Assembly: GCA_043735935.1 (NCBI GenBank)
Contig: JAYTDO010000563.1
Span: 1-13,116, forward strand
DNA: 13,116 nucleotides
Source of the DNA: JANLQB01 sp043735935
Lineage (GTDB): Bacteria; Verrucomicrobiota; Verrucomicrobiia; Chthoniobacterales; Chthoniobacteraceae
Direction: 5' to 3'
The position numbers were made by a program, and so were the translations under genes. This document shows, in pieces, positions 5,598 through 11,685 of the stretch. Position 1 is the first letter of the stretch, and each line of letters opens with the position of its first letter. The notes under the pieces were generated by a model. That model did not search any database, had not been told where the DNA came from, and saw only the letters and a list, made by a program, of their open reading frames with translations.

Positions 5598-6737
5598 ATG
5601 AAGCTGCTCGACCGATATCTGCTCCGCAATTTTTTCGAGCCATTCCTCATCTGTTTTTTCGGATTCCTGTCGATCTGGCTCGTATTCGACCTCGCCGATA
5701 ACGGGCCGGATTTCATCGAGGCGCACGCGTCGATCAAGCAGGTCGCCTTTTATTACCTCACGCAGATCCCGCAGATCGTCCTTATCTCTCTGCCAGTCGG
5801 TTTGCTGCTCGCGCTCCTATTTTCGCTCAGCCGGATGTCGCGCAGCAATGAGATCATCTCGATGCTCACCGCCGGGCGGAGCCTTCAGCGCATCATGGTT
5901 CCCTTTGTGATCGTTGGGACTCTGCTCTCGGGGCTTTTCGCTTGGCTAAACTACGAGGCCGCGCCGCACGCCGAGGGCGGCAAGAAGGCGGCGCTCGAAC
6001 TCATCACCCGCAGCCGCAAGTCGGGCGAAAAGGGGTTGATCGAGGGTTATCTTTTTCGCGACCGGATGAATAGCCGTACGTGGTTCATCAAAAAACTGCG
6101 TCCAAATTCGCCGGCGATGGAAAACGTTCACATCACGCAGCACGATGCAGAAGGGGCGATCACGAAGAAATGGTATGCGAAACGCGCGGTGTTCGACGCG
6201 AAGGCGCGGAGCTGGACTCTGGAGCGCGGGTTGGAGTTCAATTTCAATGCCGCTGGGGACGTTGAAAAGCGGGAGGATTTCCTCACATCCGCGCGCACGA
6301 TGACGGACTGGACCGAGACGCCGAAACGGATCGCGAGCGCGCAATTCGAGGCGCAAAACCTGAGTGTCCCCGAGCTACGCGACTACCTGCGTTTCAACTC
6401 CGACTTCCCGGAAGTCCAACTCGCACCGTATCGCGCCTACCTCTGGCATCGCTGGGCGTTTTCCGCTCAGTGCTTTGTTGTGGTTTTCTTCGCGGTCCCG
6501 CTGGCGATCGTGTTTTCGCGACGCGGTGTCGTCGGCGGCGTCGCTGCGGCGATCTTCCTCTACGCGGGGCTACTGCTTTCGACGTATCTTTTCCTCGCCC
6601 TTGGAAAGGGATCCCGCCTCAGTGCCCCGACCGCGGCATGGTTGCCGAGCGGGATCTTTATCTTCATCGGTATGGTGCTCGTCTACTGCAAGGCGACGAA
6701 CCGCGACCTGCCGACGCTCTCTTTTAAGAAGAAATGA
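5598..6737 (+). CDS. LptF/LptG family permease, lipopolysaccharide export
   Basis: Members of this family (YjgP/YjgQ) form the inner-membrane part of the LptB2FG ABC transporter, which extracts lipopolysaccharide and passes it along the Lpt bridge to the outer membrane. The 379-residue protein has the expected layout. Three N-terminal membrane segments lie near residues 12-34, 52-75 and 98-116. A soluble periplasmic domain (about 120-275) follows, then three C-terminal membrane segments near 284-305, 312-335 and 344-362. The opening LLDRYLLRNFFEPFL and the SRMSRSNEIISMLTAGRSLQRI loop after the second helix are family hallmarks. The sequence alone does not decide between LptF and LptG. Its TGA overlaps the ATG of the next gene (ATGA), so the two are probably translated together. 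It shows a Gram-negative, LPS-making cell. Confidence 0.92.
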   Translation: MKLLDRYLLRNFFEPFLICFFGFLSIWLVFDLADNGPDFIEAHASIKQVAFYYLTQIPQIVLISLPVGLLLALLFSLSRMSRSNEIISMLTAGRSLQRIMVPFVIVGTLLSGLFAWLNYEAAPHAEGGKKAALELITRSRKSGEKGLIEGYLFRDRMNSRTWFIKKLRPNSPAMENVHITQHDAEGAITKKWYAKRAVFDAKARSWTLERGLEFNFNAAGDVEKREDFLTSARTMTDWTETPKRIASAQFEAQNLSVPELRDYLRFNSDFPEVQLAPYRAYLWHRWAFSAQCFVVVFFAVPLAIVFSRRGVVGGVAAAIFLYAGLLLSTYLFLALGKGSRLSAPTAAWLPSGIFIFIGMVLVYCKATNRDLPTLSFKKK

Positions 6738-7225
6738 ATCAAGACTGGTCCATCCAAGCGCGGGCGCACGCCTGCTCCGTCACCGGCGAAGCATTTAGCG
6801 ACGGAGACTTTTTTTATACGCTGCTCTTTCTCGAAGGCGGCGAATACCGCCGTCAGGATATATGCGAAGCGGCTTACAAGGCGCGGAACGATAACATCCA
6901 ACCCTACTCCTTTTGGCGCACGAAATATGAAGCGCCTGCCGCCGCGGCGCCTGAGACCTTGGGCAAGCAGACTGCGGAGGATTTGCTGCGGCGCTACATG
7001 GCCGAGCATTCGCCGGAATTCGCCAACGCGCGTTTCATCCTCGCGATCATGCTTGAGCGAAAGAAGCTCCTCAAGGAAATCGAGACCAAGCACGGCGACG
7101 ATGGCTCGCTGACGCGCATTTACGAACACACCAAGACCGGTGAGGTGTTTGTGATCCCAGACCCGCAACTGCGCCTTGAAGAAGTCGCGGGCGTGCAGCA
7201 GCAAGTCGCCGGATTACTGGCTTAA
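6734..7225 (+). CDS. Conserved-looking hypothetical protein coupled to the LptF/G-type gene
   Basis: This 163-residue protein is of a kind I cannot assign to a function. It begins WSIQARAHACSVTGEAFSDG, with an early cysteine in a C-x-x-TG context. A YRRQDICEAAY segment and PYSFWRTKYEAP follow, then a helical, charged part (residues about 78-115: KQTAEDLLRRYMAEHS...AIMLERKKLLKEIETKH) and a short strand-like EVFVIPDPQ. It has no signal peptide and no membrane segment, so it is probably cytoplasmic. The ATG at 6734 overlaps the permease TGA in an ATGA arrangement, which indicates translational coupling. Its stop overlaps the stop of the convergent DAHP synthase gene. Codon use matches its neighbours. 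I have a loose memory of similar unnamed proteins in Verrucomicrobiota and Planctomycetota. A role linked to LPS export is only a guess from position. Confidence 0.8.
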   Translation: MNQDWSIQARAHACSVTGEAFSDGDFFYTLLFLEGGEYRRQDICEAAYKARNDNIQPYSFWRTKYEAPAAAAPETLGKQTAEDLLRRYMAEHSPEFANARFILAIMLERKKLLKEIETKHGDDGSLTRIYEHTKTGEVFVIPDPQLRLEEVAGVQQQVAGLLA

Positions 7226-8238
7226 ACTGACCGCCCGACCGCTTCGGCGACCTTGCGTACGCGGCTGACCAGATCGGCGAACTCGCTCGGAAGCAAGGCC
7301 TGCTCGCCATCGCTCTTGGCGAGTTCCGGCGAATTATGCACCTCGCACATGATGGCGTCCGCCCCAGCCGCGACCGAGGCGAGCGCCATCGGGAGGATGT
7401 GTTCGCGCAGACCGATGCCGTGCGTCGGATCGACGACGACCGGGAGATGAGTCTCGGTCTTGAGCACGGGGACGGCGTTCAGGTCGAGCGTGTTCCGGGT
7501 GTAGGTTTCAAAGGTCCGGATGCCGCGTTCGCACAGCAGGACGTTAAAATTCCCCTCGCTCAGGATGTATTCGGCGCTCATCAGCAGATCCTTGATGGTC
7601 GCGCTCATGCCGCGCTTGAGCATGACGGGGAGCTTCGAACGGCCAACTTCCTTGAGGAGTGAAAAATTCTGCATATTCCGCGCGCCGATCTGGAGACAGT
7701 CCGCGTATTGCTCGATCACCTCGAGATGCTTGGTGTCCATGATCTCGGTGATGACCGGGAGCCCGGTCTCTTCCCGCGCTTCGGCGAGCAGGCGCAGGCC
7801 CTCGACGCCGAGCCCTTGAAAACTATACGGCGAGGTGCGCGGTTTGAAGGCTCCGCCACGCAGAATTTTTGCCCCGGCCTCCTTGATGTCCTGGGCGATG
7901 CTCGTGATCTGCGCGCGATTTTCCACGGAGCATGGTCCGCTCATGAGCACGACTTCCGTGCCGCCCACGGTGACATCGCCGATTTTCACGACGCCAGCGT
8001 TTCCGCCTCGGAACTCGCGCGCGACCAGCTTGTAGGGTTTAAGGACCGGCATGGCGCTCTCGACGCCAGGGATCGCGGCAATGGGCTTTTCGCGGATCTG
8101 ATCTTCAGGCCCGATGACACCGATGACCGTGCGCACGGCGCCCCGGCTGACCTCACACTTTAAACCCCACTCCTGAATCCTCTCCAGAATGTGTGCGATT
8201 TGCTCTTCGGTGGCGTCGGGTTTGGTGACGATGATCAT
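7222..8238 (-). CDS. aroF: 3-deoxy-7-phosphoheptulonate (DAHP) synthase, AroF/type I-beta with N-terminal ACT-like domain
   Basis: The enzyme joins phosphoenolpyruvate and erythrose 4-phosphate to DAHP, the first step of the shikimate pathway to aromatic amino acids. From the ATG at 8238 the protein is 338 residues, the same length as the well-studied Thermotoga maritima enzyme. Residues 1-70 form a ferredoxin-like/ACT-like regulatory domain (MIIVTKPDATEEQIAHILER...), known in the family to mediate feedback inhibition by tyrosine or phenylalanine. The catalytic barrel shows GPCSVE (101-106, metal-binding C103), LRGGAFKPRTSPYSFQG (126-142), LKRGMSAT (207-214) and VVVDPTHGIGLRE (267-279). The open frame runs on upstream to 8643, but that extension is antisense to another gene and is not counted. 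The gene ends tail-to-tail with the hypothetical gene, stops overlapping. Confidence 0.96.
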   Translation of the reverse strand: MIIVTKPDATEEQIAHILERIQEWGLKCEVSRGAVRTVIGVIGPEDQIREKPIAAIPGVESAMPVLKPYKLVAREFRGGNAGVVKIGDVTVGGTEVVLMSGPCSVENRAQITSIAQDIKEAGAKILRGGAFKPRTSPYSFQGLGVEGLRLLAEAREETGLPVITEIMDTKHLEVIEQYADCLQIGARNMQNFSLLKEVGRSKLPVMLKRGMSATIKDLLMSAEYILSEGNFNVLLCERGIRTFETYTRNTLDLNAVPVLKTETHLPVVVDPTHGIGLREHILPMALASVAAGADAIMCEVHNSPELAKSDGEQALLPSEFADLVSRVRKVAEAVGRSV

Positions 8239-8275
8239 GGCGAGGGCGGGGAAAGTAGCGGGGGAGTACGGCGAG

Positions 8276-8303
8276 GCAATGGGATTTTTCCAAACGCCAT
8301 TGC
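8276..8303. repeat. Short inverted repeat in the aroF-lipoprotein divergent gap
   Basis: GCAATGG (8276-8282) is mirrored exactly by CCATTGC (8297-8303) around 14 bases, in the 99-base gap between the two divergent starts. It could be an operator serving either gene. Seven-base arms are short and chance is possible. No clear promoter for aroF is seen; TTGCCT with TACTTT 16 bases later on the minus strand is a weak candidate. Confidence 0.3.
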
Positions 8304-8310
8304 GCGTTCG

Positions 8311-8339
8311 TTGACAGGATGGGGTGGTTCTGCTCCGAT
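8311..8339 (+). promoter_or_regulatory. Candidate promoter of the small lipoprotein gene
   Basis: A perfect -35 hexamer TTGACA lies at 8311-8316. Seventeen bases later comes TCCGAT (8334-8339), a weak -10 preceded by TGC, the same extended -10 style as the candidate before the outer-membrane protein gene. Transcription would then begin at about 8346-8347, inside or after the first ATG (8338), which bears on the choice of start codon for the lipoprotein. Confidence 0.45.
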
Positions 8340-8586
8340 GCGGCCCGTGAAATTCGTCGTTCCCTTCCTGATTCTTTCCGCCTTCTCTTTTAGCGCGTGT
8401 AACACGCTCGTCGATCGTCGCGATCTCTACGCGCCGACCAAGGCAAGCGGGCCGTACACTGAGGCGCGAAAGACCGGGAGCTGGCGGCATGGAAAATATC
8501 CGCAGCCGCACGCGGAAAGGAAGACTGACGACGCTCCAAAGCCGGTGATCGACACGACGCCCGCCGATCCGGCGCCGGCTCAGTAG
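8338..8586 (+). CDS. Small putative lipoprotein of unknown function
   Basis: The 82-residue product begins MRPVKFVVPFLILSAFSFSA followed by Cys-Asn, a short lipoprotein-type signal with the cysteine at residue 22. The mature part is about 60 residues, basic and proline-rich, with no membrane segment (DRRDLYAPTKASGPYTEARK, then a Pro/Asp/Ala-rich tail). It would be lipid-anchored in the envelope. The Asn after the cysteine is permissive for the outer membrane. Function is unknown. I recall similar short lipoproteins with a DLY-x-P-x-K-x-x-GPYT element in Verrucomicrobiota, but did not search. The ATG at 8338 overlaps the candidate -10, so the GTG at 8347 is an attractive alternative start, giving MKFVVPFLILSAFSFSAC. 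No Shine-Dalgarno site supports either. It converges with ribonuclease D across 29 bases. Confidence 0.7.
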   Translation: MRPVKFVVPFLILSAFSFSACNTLVDRRDLYAPTKASGPYTEARKTGSWRHGKYPQPHAERKTDDAPKPVIDTTPADPAPAQ

Positions 8587-8615
8587 TCTGTCGGTAGTGT
8601 CAAGCTGGCCGAGGG

Positions 8616-9692
8616 TTAGATGCCGAGTATGGCGCGCTGCCACGGCATCATTTTCGCCGCGGTCTCGTCGAAATTATTCGCGAGATTTTCGAGGAGCGAT
8701 TTCGACGCGATGAGTGCCGGGTCGAGTTTCAGCTCGATGGCAGCAGCGTCGCGTTTCTTTTTCAGCGAGTGAAAACGGGTCTCATCGTCCTTGTTCGAAC
8801 GCGGCCTCGGTGTGCGAATGATTTTTGGCCAATCGTCCGGCGGCAGCGCCAGCGCGGCCTCGGCGGCGGCAAAGAAGCGTCGTCGGCGTGAGCCTTGCAA
8901 ATGGGAATACTCGACGGGCTGCCCCTGATCGAATCGGCCCGCGGCATTCACGAGTTGTTCGTTGTGCAGGATGTGAAAGGTAGGCTTGTCCACATTCGCC
9001 GCCTCGGCTTCCCGCCACTCCCACAGCGCGCGCAGCAACGCCGAAGCGCGTCCACGGAGATCGTTGTGCCCGCTGATTTTCCAAGCTTGCTCAAGGTCGC
9101 GTTCCTTGGTGACGGCCGATGCCGCGATCGCCCTGACGCAGGATTGCTCGAACCATTCCAGCCGTCCGAGGCGCTGCAATTCGGCTTCGATGAATCCGGC
9201 GATGCGGTGCAGGTAGCGCGTGTCATTGACGGCGTAGTCCGCCATTTGCGGCGAGAGCGGACGGCGCGCCCAGTTCGCCTTTTGTGACGCCTTGGTTACC
9301 GTGACGTCGAAGTAACGTTTGATCAGCGCGGCGAGACTGAATTCGGTAAAGCCGCAGAGCCGGGCCCCGATCATCGTGTCGAATATCCGTGTGGGGCCGG
9401 CATATCCGACTCGGCGCATCAATCGGAGGTCGTAGTCAGCTCCGTGAAAAATGATCTCTTTCCCATCCAGCGCGGCAAAAAGTGGTTCAAGTGGAAAGCC
9501 GGCGAGCGGGTCAATGAGGCAGTCGTAACCGGGAACACTGATTTGGATCAGGCAAAGCTTTTCAAAATAACAATGCAGCGAATCCGCCTCCGTATCGACG
9601 GCGATCTGCGCGTGCGGGGCAAAGAGCGGGAGTGCTTCGTCGAGCCCGCAAGCCGTATCGATGAAGGGAGCCATTTCAGAACCGGAAACCAT
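8616..9692 (-). CDS. rnd: Ribonuclease D, 3'-5' exoribonuclease with HRDC domain
   Basis: Ribonuclease D trims the 3' ends of tRNA precursors and other small RNAs. The 358-residue protein carries the DEDDy exonuclease motifs: VDTEAD (D33, E35), HGADYDLRLM (D88) and YAVNDTRYL (Y153, D157). A C-terminal HRDC-type nucleic-acid-binding region follows from about residue 210, including RALWEWREAEAANVDKPTFH and NEQLVNAA. The ATG at 9692 is chosen over the one at 9674 because GAGG lies four bases before it. The gene starts 9 bases after the rho stop and so belongs to the same operon. Confidence 0.92.
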   Translation of the reverse strand: MVSGSEMAPFIDTACGLDEALPLFAPHAQIAVDTEADSLHCYFEKLCLIQISVPGYDCLIDPLAGFPLEPLFAALDGKEIIFHGADYDLRLMRRVGYAGPTRIFDTMIGARLCGFTEFSLAALIKRYFDVTVTKASQKANWARRPLSPQMADYAVNDTRYLHRIAGFIEAELQRLGRLEWFEQSCVRAIAASAVTKERDLEQAWKISGHNDLRGRASALLRALWEWREAEAANVDKPTFHILHNEQLVNAAGRFDQGQPVEYSHLQGSRRRRFFAAAEAALALPPDDWPKIIRTPRPRSNKDDETRFHSLKKKRDAAAIELKLDPALIASKSLLENLANNFDETAAKMMPWQRAILGI

Positions 9693-9701
9693 CTTACCTC
9701 G

Positions 9702-11084
9702 TTACCCGCGCAAACCGGTCAGGAGCAGTTGGGCGTTTGATGCCGTATTTTTCAACGCGTGAATGAGAATCTCGGTCGCCTCAGCCGGCGGTAGGGCCGT
9801 CAATTGTTTGCGAACGACATTCACCTTCTCCAACTCTTTCGGGTGGTAGAGGAGATCGTCGCGGCGCGTGGCCGAGAGGATGATGTTGATCGCGGGAAAA
9901 ATGCGTTTGTCGCTCAGGTTTCGATCGAGTCGCAGCTCCATGTTCCCCTTGCCCTTGAATTCCTCGAAGATCACATCGTCCATGCGGCTGTTGGTCTCGA
10001 CCAGCGCGCTCGCGAGGATCGTCAGCGAGCCGCCTTCCTCCGTATTGCGCGCGGCGCTAAAGAACTTGTTCGGTTTCACTAGTGCCTTGGTGTCGACGCC
10101 TCCCGACATGATCCGTCCTTTGTTCGGTTGCAAATTATTGTATCCGCGAGCCAGGCGCGTGATCGAATCGAGAAGAATGACGACGTGGCGCCGACATTCG
10201 ACGAGGCGCTTCGCCCGGTCGGACACGAGTTCCGCGACCTGCACATGCCGTTGTGGACTTTCGTCGAAAGTGGAGCTGTAGATTTCACAATTCTTCAGCG
10301 AACGGCGAAAATCGGTCACCTCCTCCGGGCGTTCGTCGACGAGCAGCAGGATCACCTTGGTTTCCGGCGAATTCTGGATGATCGACTGCGCGATGTCGCG
10401 CAACAGGATCGTCTTCCCCGTGCGTGGCGGCGCCACGATGAGACCGCGCTGTCCGCGTCCGAGTGGCGCGATGATGTCGATTGCGCGTCCGCTGATGGAA
10501 TGGCTCTTCGGATTCTCCAGGACGATTCGGTGATCCGGGAAAAGTGCCGTCAAGCTATCGAACGGTTTTGTCTCCTTCCATTCTGCGGCAGGGATTTCTT
10601 CGATCGTGAGGATTTCCTCGACCGAGATGAACCGCTCGCGGTCGCGCGGCGGCCGGATGCGCGCGGTGATGTGATTTCCGTTCCGGAGAAAGTGTTGCCG
10701 TTCGAGATTTGGCGAGAGATAAACATCTTGAGGCAGGGCCTTGAAATTATAGCGAGGCCAGCGCAGGAAGCCGCCGCCCTGAGGCGACATTTCGATGATG
10801 CCGTCGGCGAACAACACGGTTCCGCGAGAGGCGTAGGCGCGCAGCAAATCGACCACCACCTGATGCCGTGTCTTGTCCGCGTTCGGTCGAAGACCCATCC
10901 GGTTGGCACGCTGCATGAGTTCGTTGACGGGTTCCGCGTGGAGTTCGTCGATCCAAAGTTCGGACGGGATGACGAGCGGTTCCGGCGCGGCGACCGCGAC
11001 CGCCGTGGGTCCGGAAGTTGGCTCGGGAGCAGGCGACGACGGCGTGCCGTCGGTCGGGGTCGTCTCAGTGGTTTCGTTGTCCAT
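9702..11084 (-). CDS. rho: Transcription termination factor Rho
   Basis: Rho is a hexameric RNA helicase that ends transcription at Rho-dependent sites. The 460-residue protein has a Thr/Pro/Ala-rich low-complexity N-terminus (residues 1-38), an N-terminal helical domain (ELHAEPVNELMQRANRMGLR) and an RNA-binding cold-shock-like domain (GIIEMSPQGGGFLRWP... to about 170). The RecA-like motor follows: APPRTGKT (Walker A, 218-225), VDERPEEVTDFRR (249-261), VVILLDSITRLARGYN (Walker B, about 301-316) and the Q-loop region NKGRIMSGGVDTKAL. The C-terminal SDKRIFPAINIILSATRRDDLL is typical. The P-loop reads PPRTGKT where E. coli has PPKAGKT. The start at 11084 lies inside the coaE 3' end (20-base overlap) with no Shine-Dalgarno site, so translation is probably coupled. 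Confidence 0.97.
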   Translation of the reverse strand: MDNETTETTPTDGTPSSPAPEPTSGPTAVAVAAPEPLVIPSELWIDELHAEPVNELMQRANRMGLRPNADKTRHQVVVDLLRAYASRGTVLFADGIIEMSPQGGGFLRWPRYNFKALPQDVYLSPNLERQHFLRNGNHITARIRPPRDRERFISVEEILTIEEIPAAEWKETKPFDSLTALFPDHRIVLENPKSHSISGRAIDIIAPLGRGQRGLIVAPPRTGKTILLRDIAQSIIQNSPETKVILLLVDERPEEVTDFRRSLKNCEIYSSTFDESPQRHVQVAELVSDRAKRLVECRRHVVILLDSITRLARGYNNLQPNKGRIMSGGVDTKALVKPNKFFSAARNTEEGGSLTILASALVETNSRMDDVIFEEFKGKGNMELRLDRNLSDKRIFPAINIILSATRRDDLLYHPKELEKVNVVRKQLTALPPAEATEILIHALKNTASNAQLLLTGLRG

Positions 11085-11679
11085 ATCGTTGTCGGAGCCA
11101 GTCGGCTAAGAGGGCGGCTTGCCCGTCGAGGGCAGTCGGTGAGGAATCATTCCAAATCAGGTGGTCGCACCGCGTCATTTTGACGGGGAGGGCGAGTTGA
11201 GCGCCGAGCATTTTGTCCGCAAGTTCATCGCTCAATCCGCGGATTGCACGCAGTCGGTGTCGCTGGGTCTCGGGCGAGCACGCGACCACGATGACGCGGT
11301 CAAAGTGCGCTTCGGCTTCCGTCTCATACAGCAACGGGAGGTCAACGCAAAGGAACTTTTCCGTTCCCTCGAGGTTTTCAGCCATCGTCTGCCAGCGATT
11401 TCGGATCACCGGATGAAGGATCGCCTCGAGTTCACGTCGCGCGTTATCGTCGGAAAAGACGCGTTCGCGCAACAAGCCGCGAGCTGGTTTGCCGTCTTCG
11501 GAAAACACTTCGTTGCCGAATTTCCGCCGGATAGCGGAATGCACTTCGCTGTCAGATTCGAGCAACTCGTGTGCGCATCGATCCGCGTCAAACAACTCGG
11601 CAGGGACGAGGCGCAACAAGGCGCGCGTAAAGGTCGATTTACCGGTGGCAATGCCGCCGGTGATGCCGATGGCCGGCAC
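11065..11679 (-). CDS. coaE: Dephospho-CoA kinase
   Basis: CoaE phosphorylates dephospho-CoA with ATP, the last step of coenzyme A synthesis. The 204-residue protein has the P-loop GITGGIATGKST (residues 5-16), FDADRCAHELL (about 30-40), the family ILHPVIRNRW segment and the VDLPLLYET lid-proximal motif, followed by VACSPETQRHRL. Length is normal. The start codon is GTG at 11679, six bases after the secretin stop; no in-frame ATG lies before the P-loop, so GTG is required. The 3' end overlaps the start of rho by 20 bases. It belongs to the secretin-coaE-rho-rnd operon. Confidence 0.95.
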   Translation of the reverse strand: MPAIGITGGIATGKSTFTRALLRLVPAELFDADRCAHELLESDSEVHSAIRRKFGNEVFSEDGKPARGLLRERVFSDDNARRELEAILHPVIRNRWQTMAENLEGTEKFLCVDLPLLYETEAEAHFDRVIVVACSPETQRHRLRAIRGLSDELADKMLGAQLALPVKMTRCDHLIWNDSSPTALDGQAALLADWLRQRYGQRNH

Positions 11680-11685
11680 CGTCCG

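Noticed and set aside
8239..8643. In-frame upstream extension of the DAHP synthase to 8643
   Set aside because: It overlaps the lipoprotein gene on the other strand, and the ATG at 8238 gives exactly the 338-residue length of the family.
10128..11183. 351-residue + strand open frame opposite rho
   Set aside because: Antisense shadow of rho, Arg/Asp-rich, no domain; rho is unambiguous.
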